From contig NZ_JAUOEO010000001.1 of the NCBI RefSeq assembly GCF_030540825.1, positions 3,073,001 to 3,137,000 on the forward strand: a stretch of 64,000 nt of DNA. The letters are read 5' to 3'. The position numbers were made by a program, and so were the translations under genes. Below, piece by piece: positions 9,337-19,257 of the stretch. Source of the stretch: Flavivirga spongiicola. GTDB taxonomy: Bacteria; Bacteroidota; Bacteroidia; Flavobacteriales; Flavobacteriaceae. The notes under the pieces were generated by a model. That model was given only the letters and a program-made list of their open reading frames with translations. It ran no database searches and had not been told where the DNA came from. Every line of letters begins with the position of its first letter. Within the stretch, counting starts at the first letter, position 1.

Positions 9337-9774
9337 TTATCCTTTAGAAATTTCATTAGATAATTCATCAACATCACCATGCTGCCAGGGGAAATAAGTT
9401 TCTAACTGTTTACCAGCTTTTAAAACACCTTCGGAGATCCCTTTTTTAAAGTTGCCATTTTTAAAATGTGATTGCATAAGATCTTTTGTGCTATCCCAGA
9501 AGTTATTAGACACCACATCATTAATGCCTTTATCTCCATATATAACAAAGGTTTTATCCTCAACAGCAACATAAATTAAAACACCGTTTTGTTCTTTAGT
9601 ATTGTCCATTTTAAGATAATGAAAAACTTCCATAGCACGATTAAAAACATCTCCATTTGATGTTTTTTCAATATGAACTCTAATTTCTCCAGAAGTATTT
9701 TGTTCAGCTATTCTAATAGCCTCAACGATTTCCTGTTCTTCTTCTTTAGAAAGGAAATCTTCTATTTTTGACAT
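9337..9774 (-). CDS. TPM-domain protein, soluble form
   Basis: A protein of 145 residues. It consists of one TPM domain with no signal peptide: EIRVHIEK, the acidic patch near residue 75 and the YGDKGIND segment are the recognisable parts. It lies 9 bp upstream of the longer TPM gene and 6 bp downstream of lemA, so translation is probably coupled. It probably works with its partner at the membrane. The function is inferred only from family and neighbourhood. Confidence 0.82.
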   Translation of the reverse strand: MSKIEDFLSKEEEQEIVEAIRIAEQNTSGEIRVHIEKTSNGDVFNRAMEVFHYLKMDNTKEQNGVLIYVAVEDKTFVIYGDKGINDVVSNNFWDSTKDLMQSHFKNGNFKKGISEGVLKAGKQLETYFPWQHGDVDELSNEISKG

Positions 9775-9780
9775 GTACTT

Positions 9781-10377
9781 TTAATTAAAATCGAACTCTA
9801 CATCAACAGGTTTTTCTGCTCCCACTTCAGCATCAAAGTATGGCTTTTCATTAAAATTTAATATACCAGCAAGTATGGAATTAGGGAACCTATTTACGTG
9901 TATGTTATATGGTTTTATTTGTTCATTATAACGTGTTCTTGCAGTTTGAATAGTGTTTTCTGTACTGGTTAATTCATCTTGCAGCTTTAAGAAATTTTGA
10001 TTTGCTTTTAATTCTGGATAGCGTTCTACAGTTACTAATAAACTTTTTAAAGCACCACTCAAGCCGCCTTGAACCTGATTGTATTGTGCCAATTGTTCCG
10101 GTGTAACATTTGATGGGTCAATACTTATAGAAGTTGCTTTAGCACGAGCTTCAATAACCGCTGTTAAGGTACTTTTTTCAAAATCTGCAGCACCTTTAAC
10201 AGTATTAACTAAATTGCCTATAAGATCATTTCTACGTTGGTAAGATGTTTGGACATTTCCCCAAGCTTCTTTTACATTTTCATTAAGATCAACAGCAGTA
10301 TTGTTAAATCCTTTTCCCCAAGAATATAGACCAATTACAAGAATTCCTATGACGATCCATGGTAAAAATTTCTTCAT
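9781..10377 (-). CDS. lemA: LemA family protein
   Basis: A protein of 198 residues with an N-terminal membrane anchor (about 4-20) and a long helical LemA domain. Typical landmarks are VKEAWGNVQTSYQRRNDL near residue 38, LVNTVKGAADFEKSTL, the LK/RYPELKAN segment and the ENTIQTARTRYNEQ helix. LemA proteins are predicted to be inner-membrane anchored helical bundles; the biochemical role is unknown. It is placed between the MerR regulator and the two TPM genes, which suggests one envelope-related unit. Confidence 0.92.
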   Translation of the reverse strand: MKKFLPWIVIGILVIGLYSWGKGFNNTAVDLNENVKEAWGNVQTSYQRRNDLIGNLVNTVKGAADFEKSTLTAVIEARAKATSISIDPSNVTPEQLAQYNQVQGGLSGALKSLLVTVERYPELKANQNFLKLQDELTSTENTIQTARTRYNEQIKPYNIHVNRFPNSILAGILNFNEKPYFDAEVGAEKPVDVEFDFN

Positions 10378-10482
10378 AATAAATTAGTTTAATATAATGT
10401 GTTAATGGTTACTCTTATGAGACACTTAATTTTAAAAAATGTTACATAATTAAATGCATTTTTTAGTTATAGCGGTCAATTC

Positions 10483-10812
10483 TTAAAGATGTTGTTTTAT
10501 TTTGATTAGTTGATTTCTCACATCTTCCAACTTGCTTATAATTTCATAATTAGAAAGTGTATCTTTTTTATCTTCTTTTAAATGAGTTTTTGCACCTTCA
10601 AGAGTAAATCCACGCTCTTTGACAAGGTGATAAATAAATTTAAGATTCTTTATATCTACAGGGGTGAACTTACGATTGCCTTTAGCATTTTTCTTTGGTT
10701 TCAGGACATCAAATTCTTTTTCCCAAAAACGAATTAAAGAGGTGTTAACATTAAATGCTTTGGCTACTTCACCAATACCGTAATAGCGTTTTTCAGGTAA
10801 ATCTATATGCAT
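10483..10812 (-). CDS. MerR-family transcriptional regulator
   Basis: A protein of 109 residues that is mostly one MerR winged-helix DNA-binding domain: YYGIGEVAKAFNVN (helix-turn-helix), then FWEKEFDVLKPKKNAKGNRKF. A short C-terminal helix follows in place of a metal- or drug-binding domain. The start overlaps the upstream peptidase stop (TAATG), so the two are translationally coupled. Its target may be this operon. No cysteines are in the effector position, so metal sensing is unlikely. Confidence 0.88.
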   Translation of the reverse strand: MHIDLPEKRYYGIGEVAKAFNVNTSLIRFWEKEFDVLKPKKNAKGNRKFTPVDIKNLKFIYHLVKERGFTLEGAKTHLKEDKKDTLSNYEIISKLEDVRNQLIKIKQHL

Positions 10813-11783
10813 TAATCCAGAGATTGATTTTCTAAAGAAGCATGCTCCAATAGTTTGTTAAACTCTTCAGCAGTTAAACTGCCATAGTAGAAATTTATAG
10901 GGTTAATACGTGCACCATCTTTAAAAATTTCATAGTGTAAGTGAGGCGCTTCAGAACGACCTGTACTACCCACGAAACCAATTAAATCACCACGTTTAAC
11001 CTTTTGATTTTTTTTCACATTATATTTATACATATGTGCATATAAACTGATGTATCCAAAACCGTGATCAATTCGTATATGTTTACCATAACCGCTAGAC
11101 CCAGAATCGGCACGAACAACGACCCCATCACCACTAGCATAAATAGGTGTGCCTCTTGGTGCGGTAAAATCCATACCCCAGTGCATTTTTCGAGCTTTGG
11201 TAAAAGGATCAGATCGCATACCATAACCTGAAGCCATTCTAGTTAAATCTTCATTACTTACAGGTTGTATGGCAGGAATGGCAGCCAAAATCTTTTCTTT
11301 TTCCTCTGCTAATATGGCTATTTCATCAAGAGATTTAGACTGTACCACAATTTGCTTTTGTAATATGTCTAGACGTTTATTACTTTCTATTATTAATTTA
11401 GAATTATCGAATCCTTCTAAATCTCTGTATCTATTAATACCACCAAATCCAGCCCTACGTTGCGCTTCAGGTATCGGATTGGCTTCAAAATAAACACGAT
11501 AAATATTATTATCTCTATCTTCTATGTTTGCTAAAACAGTTTCGGCTTCAGACATTTTTTTATTAAGCAATTCGAATTGTAATTGTGTATTCTGTAACTC
11601 TCTTTTTAAGGCTTTTTCTTTTGGCGACTCAATATATTGACTTGCGATAAAAACAATGATAAAAGAGAAAAAAGTACAACCTAAAATAAAAAAGGAAGCA
11701 TACTTAAAAGTGGTCCTTTTTCTTCGCTCTATTTTTCGGTAAGAAAGCGATTCAGAATCGTAATAATATTTTACCTTACTCAT
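10812..11783 (-). CDS. M23 family metallopeptidase, membrane anchored
   Basis: A protein of 323 residues. It has a TM helix (about 26-48), a coiled-coil region (about 55-95 and 130-165) and a C-terminal LytM/M23 domain (about 195-305). The zinc and catalytic residues are visible: H and D in HWGMDFTAPRG, H in YAHM and HLH in APHLHYEIF. It is therefore likely an active periplasmic endopeptidase cutting peptidoglycan cross-links or activating amidases. It is the first gene of the run with merR, lemA and the TPM genes. alaS is divergent. Confidence 0.9.
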   Translation of the reverse strand: MSKVKYYYDSESLSYRKIERRKRTTFKYASFFILGCTFFSFIIVFIASQYIESPKEKALKRELQNTQLQFELLNKKMSEAETVLANIEDRDNNIYRVYFEANPIPEAQRRAGFGGINRYRDLEGFDNSKLIIESNKRLDILQKQIVVQSKSLDEIAILAEEKEKILAAIPAIQPVSNEDLTRMASGYGMRSDPFTKARKMHWGMDFTAPRGTPIYASGDGVVVRADSGSSGYGKHIRIDHGFGYISLYAHMYKYNVKKNQKVKRGDLIGFVGSTGRSEAPHLHYEIFKDGARINPINFYYGSLTAEEFNKLLEHASLENQSLD

Positions 11784-11965
11784 GTCTTAAATTATACTAT
11801 TTTTGCAACTAAATTGTGGTTATTTCAATCATTGCATTTTATATGCAAACGGACAAACCTACAAAAAATTATTATAATCATTTACGATTATTTCTCATTG
11901 TAGGTTGACGATGCCCTAAATTTAAAAATAAATAATAAGAGTAAATATAAAAATTGTTTCTAATT

Positions 11966-12146
11966 GAAGTGGTTTAAACTTTTTTGATTGAAGTGAAAAA
12001 TAGTAATTTTATTCCCAAATGAAGGCTTTTTAGAGCTGCATAGCATCGTTACGGAGTAATAAAAAGACAAGATGTGGGGATGAAAAGACATTTTACAGCC
12101 AATTATAAAAACATGTGCTCAGCTTGACTGGGCAGTTAACCATTTC
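11966..12146 (+). mobile_element. MITE-like element, copy B
   Basis: About 180 bp closely related to copy A (3730-3889) through its first 140 bp. It then continues with a segment (ATGTGCTCAGCTTGACTGGG) shared only with copy C (46465-46669). The right terminal repeat has decayed. It occupies the alaS upstream region. The rest of 11784-12188 (405 bp) holds only a weak -7 match, TATTTTTG at 11798-11805. Confidence 0.75.
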
Positions 12147-12188
12147 ATTAAAAAGAATTTAACAGAAACAAGGTTTTAATAAGAATAC

Positions 12189-14804
12189 ATGAAGTCACAA
12201 GACATACGTTCGAAGTTTTTAAGTTTTTTTGAAGAAAAAAAACATAGTATTGTCCCATCTGCACCTATGGTTTTAAAGGATGACCCTACATTAATGTTTG
12301 TAAATTCTGGAATGGCCCCTTTTAAAGAATATTTTTTAGGAAATGCACAACCAAAAAATAGCCGCATTTCCGATTCTCAAAAATGTTTACGTGTTTCGGG
12401 GAAACATAACGATTTAGAGGAAGTTGGTTATGATACATACCATCATACGCTTTTTGAGATGCTTGGTAATTGGAGTTTTGGAGATTACTTTAAAAAAGAA
12501 GCTATTGCCTGGGCCTGGGAGTTATTAACGGAAGTTTACGGTATTGATAAAGATATATTATATGTCACTGTTTTTGAAGGAAGTGATGATGCAGATAATC
12601 TTTCAATGGATACAGAAGCTTACGATTTTTGGAAACAATACATTGCTGAAGACCGTATTTTAAAAGGCGATAAAAAAGATAATTTTTGGGAAATGGGAGA
12701 GCAGGGGCCTTGTGGTCCTTGTAGTGAAATACATGTTGATATTCGTTCTGCTGAAGAAAAAGCAAAAGTTTCAGGAAAAGATTTAGTAAATCAAGACCAT
12801 CCACAGGTTGTAGAAATTTGGAATTTGGTTTTCATGCAATATAATCGGAAAGCAAACGGTAGCTTAGAGAACCTTCCTGATAAACATATTGATACAGGCA
12901 TGGGATTTGAACGTTTGTGTATGGTATTGCAAGGCGTTCAATCTAATTATGATACAGATGTTTTTACGCCTTTAATTCGGGAAATAGAAACGATTACTAA
13001 AAAGAAATATGGTAAGATTGAAGAGATCGATATTGCCATTCGTGTCATAGCCGATCATGTTAGAGCCGTAGCATTCTCTATAGCTGATGGGCAGCTACCT
13101 AGTAATACTGGGGCAGGCTATGTTATTCGTAGAATTTTACGCCGTGCTGTACGTTACGGTTTTACATTTCTAGGAAAAAAAGAAGCATTCATTTATAGGT
13201 TAGTTGATATCTTGAGTAAGAAAATGGGAACCGCTTTCCCTGAATTGAAAGCTCAAAAACAACTTATTGAAAATGTTATTAAAGAAGAGGAACAATCGTT
13301 TTTAAGAACATTAGATCAAGGTTTAGTGTTGCTAAACAGAATTGTTGAAGAAACAAAAGGAGATACAGTATCAGGAGAAAAAGCTTTCGAATTATACGAT
13401 ACTTATGGTTTTCCAATAGATTTAACGGCTCTTATTTTAAGTGAAAAAGAATTAAAACTTGATGAGAAAGGTTTTAATGCTGAGCTTCAAAAACAGAAGG
13501 ACCGTTCGCGTGCGGCCAGTGAGATGTCAACGGATGATTGGACTATTTTATTTGATGATGCAGAGGAAGAATTTATAGGCTATGATACACTTGAGGCCCA
13601 TGTTAAATTAACCCGATATAGAAAAATTATTTCTAAAAAGGAAGGGGAAATGTATCAATTGGTATTTAACATAACTCCATTTTATCCAGAAGGAGGCGGA
13701 CAAGTGGGAGATAAAGGATATTTAGAAGATACACATGGCGATGTTATTTATATTCTAGACACGAAGAAAGAAAACAATGTAATTATTCATTTTGCTAAAA
13801 ATTTACCGAAACATATTGAAGAACCGTTTAAAGCAGTTGTGGATTCAAAACAACGCTATAGAACGGAGTGTAACCATACCGCTACTCATTTATTGCACCA
13901 AGCTTTAAGAGAAGTTTTAGGTACACATGTAGAGCAAAAAGGAAGCGCCGTGCACTCGAAATATTTACGATTCGATTTTTCTCATTTTTCGAAACTAACT
14001 ATTGAGGAACTACGAGATGTTGAAAATTTTGTAAACGCCAGGATTGCAGGAAAATTACCTTTAATGGAAAAACGAAATATTCCTAAAGAAGAGGCTATAG
14101 CCGACGGTGCTATGAGTTTATTTGGCGAGAAGTATGGCGATACGGTTCGTGCTATTCGTTTTGGACAATCTATTGAGCTTTGTGGAGGAACACACGTTAA
14201 AAATACTGCTGATATTTGGCATTTTAAAATAGTATCTGAAGGTGCAGTAGCAGCAGGGATTCGTCGAATTGAAGCCATTACTAATGATGCTGTCAAAGAT
14301 TTTTATTTTGAAAATAATCGTGCTTATTTTGAAATGAGAGATTTGCTTAACAATGCAAAAGAACCTGTAAAAGCACTTCAGAATCTGCAAGAGGAAAATA
14401 CTAACCTTAAAAAACAGATAGAAACTTTATTAAAAGACAAAGCCAAAAATATAAAAGGAGAGCTTAAAAACGAATTGCAAGATGTTAATGGGATTCAGTT
14501 TTTAGCAAAAAAAATAGATTTAGATGCAGGCGGAATAAAAGACGTTGCTTTTGAGTTGGGTAGTCAGTTTGATAATTTATTTCTGTTATTCGGAGCTGAG
14601 CAAAACGGAAAAGCGTTGTTGTCTTGTTATATCTCAAAAGAACTAGTAGTAAGTAAAGAACTAAATGCGGGGCTAGTAGTTAGAGAACTTGGAAAGTATA
14701 TCCAAGGCGGCGGAGGCGGCCAACCATTTTTTGCAACCGCAGGTGGTAAGAATCCTGCTGGGATAGATGAGGCATTAGCAAAAGCTAGGGAGTATTTGAG
14801 TTAG
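12189..14804 (+). CDS. alaS: Alanyl-tRNA synthetase
   Basis: A protein of 871 residues, the usual length. It charges tRNA-Ala with alanine in the cytoplasm. The class II catalytic domain (about 1-250) contains [20 protein letters not shown]. The editing domain has the [13 protein letters not shown] zinc motif and CGGTHV. A coiled coil (about 715-760) and the C-terminal DHHA1 domain with [15 protein letters not shown] follow. There are no truncations. The first 45 bases after the stop contain a partial copy of the repeat that flanks the next gene. Confidence 0.97.
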   Translation: MKSQDIRSKFLSFFEEKKHSIVPSAPMVLKDDPTLMFVNSGMAPFKEYFLGNAQPKNSRISDSQKCLRVSGKHNDLEEVGYDTYHHTLFEMLGNWSFGDYFKKEAIAWAWELLTEVYGIDKDILYVTVFEGSDDADNLSMDTEAYDFWKQYIAEDRILKGDKKDNFWEMGEQGPCGPCSEIHVDIRSAEEKAKVSGKDLVNQDHPQVVEIWNLVFMQYNRKANGSLENLPDKHIDTGMGFERLCMVLQGVQSNYDTDVFTPLIREIETITKKKYGKIEEIDIAIRVIADHVRAVAFSIADGQLPSNTGAGYVIRRILRRAVRYGFTFLGKKEAFIYRLVDILSKKMGTAFPELKAQKQLIENVIKEEEQSFLRTLDQGLVLLNRIVEETKGDTVSGEKAFELYDTYGFPIDLTALILSEKELKLDEKGFNAELQKQKDRSRAASEMSTDDWTILFDDAEEEFIGYDTLEAHVKLTRYRKIISKKEGEMYQLVFNITPFYPEGGGQVGDKGYLEDTHGDVIYILDTKKENNVIIHFAKNLPKHIEEPFKAVVDSKQRYRTECNHTATHLLHQALREVLGTHVEQKGSAVHSKYLRFDFSHFSKLTIEELRDVENFVNARIAGKLPLMEKRNIPKEEAIADGAMSLFGEKYGDTVRAIRFGQSIELCGGTHVKNTADIWHFKIVSEGAVAAGIRRIEAITNDAVKDFYFENNRAYFEMRDLLNNAKEPVKALQNLQEENTNLKKQIETLLKDKAKNIKGELKNELQDVNGIQFLAKKIDLDAGGIKDVAFELGSQFDNLFLLFGAEQNGKALLSCYISKELVVSKELNAGLVVRELGKYIQGGGGGQPFFATAGGKNPAGIDEALAKAREYLS

Positions 14805-14847
14805 CCTCGCAAAGACGGCGTAGAGGTTAAGAATTATTTTGAACTGA

Positions 14848-15318
14848 TCTCGCAAAGGCGCGGAGACGCAAAGTTTTATGGATAAAAAAGAACAACTTTT
14901 TGAGAATTATTTAGCTACAAAAATAGTTGATTGTTGTTATCATATTCATGTTAATTTAGGCCCAGGATTATTAGAGTCTGTTTATGAAGAGGTTTTATTT
15001 TCTGAATTAACTGAAAAAGGATTTAAAGTAGAGCGTCAAAAGCAATTGCCAGTTGTTTGGAAAAATAAAACATTAGATTTGGGATTTAGGACTGATTTAA
15101 TTGTAGAGGACAAGGTTATAATTGAAATCAAATCAGTACAAGAGATTCACCCTGTCCATCCTAAACAATTATTGACATATCTAAAACTATCAGGATTAAA
15201 ACTTGGGCTATTAATTAATTTCAATAGTCCTTTAATAAAAACAGGAATAACCAGAATAGTTAATGGTTTATAATAGGTGAAATGACCTTTTACTTTGCGA
15301 CTTAGCGCCTTCGCGAGA
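14848..15318 (+). mobile_element. Putative GxxExxY cassette with 27-bp inverted terminal repeats
   Basis: Inverted repeats at 14848-14874 and 15292-15318 match at 23 of 27 positions (shared blocks TCTCGC, AAGGCGC and CGCAAAGT). They closely flank a single gene. A further partial copy, CTCGCAAAG, lies at 14806-14814, right after alaS. The arrangement resembles a small mobile cassette, but no transposase is encoded and I cannot show mobility. Confidence 0.6.
14878..15273 (+). CDS. GxxExxY family protein (PD-(D/E)XK nuclease-like)
   Basis: A protein of 131 residues, near the family norm of about 125. The naming motif is GLLESVY (residues 30-36). The later segment RTDLIVEDKVIIEIKSV carries the D...ExK arrangement typical of PD-(D/E)XK nuclease folds. 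The family is widespread, often in several copies per genome, with no established function. Its start codon lies 4 bp after the left 27-bp repeat, and the right repeat begins 19 bp after the stop. This suggests that gene and repeats travel together. Confidence 0.85.
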   Translation: MDKKEQLFENYLATKIVDCCYHIHVNLGPGLLESVYEEVLFSELTEKGFKVERQKQLPVVWKNKTLDLGFRTDLIVEDKVIIEIKSVQEIHPVHPKQLLTYLKLSGLKLGLLINFNSPLIKTGITRIVNGL

Positions 15319-15361
15319 AAGAAGAAAATATAGTGTTTTTTGACTCTTTACGAGAAAATTG

Positions 15362-16327
15362 ATGAAACTACAAACAAAAATACCATTAGAAAAACAGTCT
15401 AAAAATCCAATAGACTACAAATCTAATCTGCTATTAATTGGTTCATGCTTTGTAGAAAACATTGGTAATAAATTAGACTATTTCAAATTTCAAAATACTC
15501 AAAACCCATTTGGTATTTTATTTCACCCCAAAGCCATTGAAAATTTAATAACCCATGCTATAAATGAAAAGGTCTATTCAGAAGAAGCAGTTTTTTTTCA
15601 TAATGAGCAATGGCATTGCTATAGCACGCATTCAAAGTTGAGTAATGCCTCTAAAGAAAGGTTGTTAGATGATTTAAATAGAAACATCAAGTCAACGAAT
15701 CAACAAATACAGGAATCAACACATGTCGTTATTACTTTAGGGACAGCTTGGGTATATCGCTCTGTAAATACCAAGGAAATTGTTGCGAATTGCCATAAAA
15801 TTCCACAAAAACAATTTACAAAGGAATTGCTTTCGGTTGATGAAATTTCTAAATCAATAGCATCAATAGTAAGCTCAATTAGAAGTGTGAATTCTAAAGC
15901 GTCAATCATTTTCACCGTATCGCCTATACGTCATATAAAAGATGGTTTTATTGAGAATACATGGAGTAAAGCACATTTAATTTCGGCCATTCATCAGTTC
16001 ATAAATCAAAAATCGTCAATCGTCAATCGTCAATCGTTCTATTTTCCTTCCTATGAAATTATGATGGACGAGCTTCGCGATTATCGTTTTTATAAAGATG
16101 ATATGGTTCATCCTAGCGAAACAGCTATCATTTACATTTGGGAGAAGTTTTTAAAAGTTTGGATTTCTAATGAAGCATTAAATGTTATGGAAGAGATTGA
16201 TACGATTCAAAAAGGACTTCAGCATAAACCGTTTAACCCAGAGTCTGAAGCTCATCAACGATTTCTTCAAAATTTGGAGGCTAAGATAAATAAGCTCCAA
16301 TCTCAAATACCTAGGCTATTGTTCTAA
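15362..16327 (+). CDS. GSCFA-domain protein
   Basis: A protein of 321 residues from the ATG at 15362; a TTG codon just before it is less likely. The name-giving motif is LIGSCFVENIG near residue 28. The family is predicted to adopt an SGNH/GDSL-like hydrolase fold; the substrate is unknown. The segments THVVITLGTAWVYR and FTVSPIRHIKDG, and a late DDMVHPS with the expected Asp/His pair, support an active esterase-like enzyme. A 7-bp unit (AATCGTC) is repeated nearly four times at 16011-16038 inside the gene. The 3' end overlaps the convergent regulator gene by 4 bp. Confidence 0.85.
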   Translation: MKLQTKIPLEKQSKNPIDYKSNLLLIGSCFVENIGNKLDYFKFQNTQNPFGILFHPKAIENLITHAINEKVYSEEAVFFHNEQWHCYSTHSKLSNASKERLLDDLNRNIKSTNQQIQESTHVVITLGTAWVYRSVNTKEIVANCHKIPQKQFTKELLSVDEISKSIASIVSSIRSVNSKASIIFTVSPIRHIKDGFIENTWSKAHLISAIHQFINQKSSIVNRQSFYFPSYEIMMDELRDYRFYKDDMVHPSETAIIYIWEKFLKVWISNEALNVMEEIDTIQKGLQHKPFNPESEAHQRFLQNLEAKINKLQSQIPRLLF

Positions 16328-17514
16328 GAAGTTGGTTGCTTCTTTATTGTGCTTATATAATCTAGGGGAGATAAAGATGTTATTTTTTTAAAAGCTATAA
16401 AGAAAGGATTATAAGAAGAGAACCCTACTTTGTATGCTAAAGATTCTAAGGTATTGGTTTTTAAATAATCATTCTCTATTAAAGTAAGGCAATCTTGAAT
16501 TCTACTATACATTCTATATTCTGAAAAAGAGCTGTTAGAATGATATTTAAATAAATAAACAATATGGCTAGCAGGAACATTAAGTTTATTTGATATATCA
16601 GAGATAGAAACTTTAGGATCTCTGAAGATATATGATTTAGAACTTAGTGCATCTATTTCAGTAATATAGTTGTTAATGTTCGATTGAATTTTATTATGTA
16701 GCTTTAAATCTTGAGTACTCATTTGTGAATTAGTTTCTAATATCCAATTATCTTTTGTTGGTGCTTCTATTTTACTATTCTCAATTTTTACTGTATTGAA
16801 TTTAATAAGCTTTTTATTAAGTATAGGTAAACCATATAATATTTCCGGAGAAGTTAAAATTTTAAAATAGATAAATAACCAAAAAAGTAATAAAACAGCA
16901 GCCATAGACTTCCCGGATGGGCTTTGTTCAGAATTAATTTCAGTATAAATGGAACTTAATACAGCGATGGCTCCCAATATATTAATGGTAAACAAATAAA
17001 TAGTCCAGTTTTTAACTAAATTAAAGTGCTTACTATTAATAGGAAGGTCTTTTTTAAACCATATTTTCTTGCTTAATATTTTGAATATGGATATGACATA
17101 ATAAGCAACAAATAGACATATAAGTACAAGATTAGTGATCATCCCATAATGGAATAAAAAACTACCTTGAATGGTTGCATTAGTATTTATGAAATAAAGA
17201 AACCCAATAAATATAAGATGTTTTAAATCTTTAAGGTTATAAGTTCTACTTTCAAAGGCGAGATTTTTGTGATACAAATAAAAGCAGGGAACGATAACTA
17301 AATACAACAAAGAAATGGCTCCTTTGTCTGGTTTAAAAGTATTTTGTATTTGGAGTTCATAACTACCATGTATTAGAAAGCGAATAGAAATTATTACAAT
17401 AATAATGAATAGAAACGCATTGTAAAAAGGATTAGTACGATAGGAGCTTATCATTAATATAAGGGTAACTACACCAATAATGCCAGTAAACAAAAATAAA
17501 AATGCTTCTATCAC
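16324..17514 (-). CDS. Membrane-anchored AraC-family transcriptional regulator
   Basis: A protein of 396 residues. Residues 1-225 contain about six to seven hydrophobic helices. The C-terminal 110 residues form an AraC double helix-turn-helix (VSISDISNKLNVPASHIVYLF, then LESLAYKVGFSSYNPFFIAFKK). The DNA-binding domain is thus tethered to the inner membrane, which suggests sensing of an envelope or lipid-soluble signal. It is transcribed divergently from the T9SS cargo gene at 17985. Two direct repeats 21 bp apart upstream of that gene (17868-17902) are candidate binding sites. Confidence 0.85.
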   Translation of the reverse strand: MIEAFLFLFTGIIGVVTLILMISSYRTNPFYNAFLFIIIVIISIRFLIHGSYELQIQNTFKPDKGAISLLYLVIVPCFYLYHKNLAFESRTYNLKDLKHLIFIGFLYFINTNATIQGSFLFHYGMITNLVLICLFVAYYVISIFKILSKKIWFKKDLPINSKHFNLVKNWTIYLFTINILGAIAVLSSIYTEINSEQSPSGKSMAAVLLLFWLFIYFKILTSPEILYGLPILNKKLIKFNTVKIENSKIEAPTKDNWILETNSQMSTQDLKLHNKIQSNINNYITEIDALSSKSYIFRDPKVSISDISNKLNVPASHIVYLFKYHSNSSFSEYRMYSRIQDCLTLIENDYLKTNTLESLAYKVGFSSYNPFFIAFKKITSLSPLDYISTIKKQPTS

Positions 17515-17984
17515 TTAATTTGAACGATTAGTAATACAATAATAGCGAATTAACACTGTTTTTTCTACATAAATAAAAGAAACTAAGATTAAAAGTTTGA
17601 TATTTATCAATTAAATAAAATTCAATAATTAAATTTTACGGTTTTTTAACGCTCTGAGAATTGCGTATTTGAATTTTTTTCTACCACCTATATCTATCCA
17701 AATAAAAATGAGGCTGCCCTGACTTTTATGACCTCTTTCTTTTTTTGTATGGACAAATAAAACCATCCGATTTACTTCTTTAAACTTGTTCATGTAGGAA
17801 TATTTTGTTTTTTCAAGAAGTATTTATGTTATTGAAATACATAAATTCTTACTGATTTGATTAAAATATCGATTAAATGTATTTTTTTATCGATGAAATA
17901 CAATTTTATGATTATGTTTGTTTCGTAGCTAACCAACTACATTACGAAAATAAAATTTTACAATAACCAATTAACCTTATCATT
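17515..17984. promoter_or_regulatory. Divergent intergenic region (470 bp) between the AraC gene and the surface-protein run
   Basis: No coding sequence is visible. It contains an inverted repeat at 17818-17850 (AAGTATTTATGT and a near complement), the tandem ATCGAT repeats, and a -7 element. The left 250 bp hold nothing recognisable beyond AT-rich sequence. Confidence 0.5.
17868..17920 (+). promoter_or_regulatory. Promoter with AraC-type direct repeats
   Basis: ATCGATTAAATGTA at 17868 and ATCGATGAAATACA at 17889 are direct repeats with exactly 21 bp between starts (16 of 21 identical over the full period). They are followed by TATGTTTG (TAnnTTTG) at 17913-17920. Two helical turns between sites, with the second next to the promoter, is the usual layout for AraC-family activators. 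Confidence 0.55.
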
Positions 17985-18488
17985 ATGAAACTAGTTCTAT
18001 TAATATGTTTTATCTGTATTTTTCAACAACAGGTTTTATCACAATCAGATTATTTAGTAAGGTCCACTATAGGTAGATCTGGAACGTCAGGTGTTTCAGA
18101 GAATGGCGGTGAAACATTCGTGATTCAGGAAAGTGTTGGACAGTCTAGTGTTATTGGAACATACATTAATAATAATTATATACTTCGTCAAGGCTTTATC
18201 CAACCAAACGTATTGGCTAAAATAACAGATAAGAATATTCCATTAGGACTTCAGTTAACTGTCTTCCCCAATCCCTTTGACAAACAACTTTCTATAGCCT
18301 TTAAAGAAAAGGTTAGTGGTAAGGTCGACATAACTGTATTTGATGTTTCTGGACGTTTTATTACCTCAAAGAGTTATCAAGAAAATCAACTTGTAGATGT
18401 AAAATTAAACGCTTTGCCTTCTGGAAGTTACATTTTAAAAGTTATCGCCAATACTAAGCAGTTCGTAACAAAAATTATTAAAAAATAG
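17985..18488 (+). CDS. Small T9SS type A cargo protein
   Basis: A protein of 167 residues with a signal peptide (cleavage after VLSQ, about residue 20). A short domain ends in NYILRQGFIQP, and a T9SS type A sorting domain follows (about 90-167, with VFPNPFDKQL, FDVSGRFI and PSGSYILKV). It should be exported by Sec, moved across the outer membrane by the type IX system and attached to the surface. It is the first gene of a four-gene run of envelope proteins, 29 bp before the next. The mature domain has no assigned function. Confidence 0.85.
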   Translation: MKLVLLICFICIFQQQVLSQSDYLVRSTIGRSGTSGVSENGGETFVIQESVGQSSVIGTYINNNYILRQGFIQPNVLAKITDKNIPLGLQLTVFPNPFDKQLSIAFKEKVSGKVDITVFDVSGRFITSKSYQENQLVDVKLNALPSGSYILKVIANTKQFVTKIIKK

Positions 18489-18516
18489 AAATCGATTAAA
18501 TACTTTCTAACCCTTA

Positions 18517-19176
18517 ATGACCAACCAAAAGATGAAAACACAAAATGTAACTTACTTAATATTGTTCTTTATTCTATCTACAGTGGCGACAGCTCAACAA
18601 TTGTATTTGGAAACAGGAAAAACGTCGTCGTCATTTAATTATAAAGATTCACAAGGTGTAGCTCTAGATAATTTACAGGCAACGTCTCACAATTTTCTGG
18701 CCATGGGCTATAGAACGAAATTTTTAACTAATAAATTAAACACATCTCTAGGTGCTCGTTATTCTGGATATGGAGCTATTGGAAGTGATGAAACTTTGGA
18801 AGGCATTCTGGAGTGGAATGTTAATTATTTAGAGTTTGATTATAGTTTAGATTATAGATTATTTACCATTAATAAAATTCAATTGTATTTAAAGGGAATG
18901 GCCTCTATTGGATTTCTTTTACAAGGTACTCAAAGTGTAAATAATGAAATTATAAGTCTTAAAAATATTGAAGATTTCGACAGCGCTATGATTAGCTTTA
19001 AAACAGGAGGAGGTTTCTTGTATCCGGTTTCAGACGAATTATCTTTTTATGCGGAATATATATTCGGAAAAAGCTTAAATCAAGCCGATCATAATGGTAA
19101 TGAATCATTAAAGATTAAAAGTAAGATCATAAGTTTTGGCGTGTTAATTAAACTATTTAAGAATGTCTCATCTTAA
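18517..19176 (+). CDS. Outer-membrane beta-barrel protein, porin-like
   Basis: A protein of 219 residues with a signal peptide (cleavage near TATAQ) and alternating hydrophobic strands ending in a hydrophobic residue pattern typical of an 8-stranded barrel. An internal ATG at 18532 (MKTQNV) gives a more typical signal peptide and may be the true start. It lies between a T9SS cargo gene and a fibre gene, so it may anchor or support the surface structure. No specific family is recognised. Confidence 0.7.
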   Translation: MTNQKMKTQNVTYLILFFILSTVATAQQLYLETGKTSSSFNYKDSQGVALDNLQATSHNFLAMGYRTKFLTNKLNTSLGARYSGYGAIGSDETLEGILEWNVNYLEFDYSLDYRLFTINKIQLYLKGMASIGFLLQGTQSVNNEIISLKNIEDFDSAMISFKTGGGFLYPVSDELSFYAEYIFGKSLNQADHNGNESLKIKSKIISFGVLIKLFKNVSS

Positions 19177-19257
19177 TCTACGTATTAAAATAACAGAGTC
19201 AATCAATAGAACCCATTTTAGTGCCCAAATTATAAATAAAATTTAACCCTTAATATT

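Noticed and set aside
11784..12188. T-box or riboswitch before alaS
   Set aside because: The region is mostly a MITE-like repeat, and no conserved T-box or aptamer features are visible.
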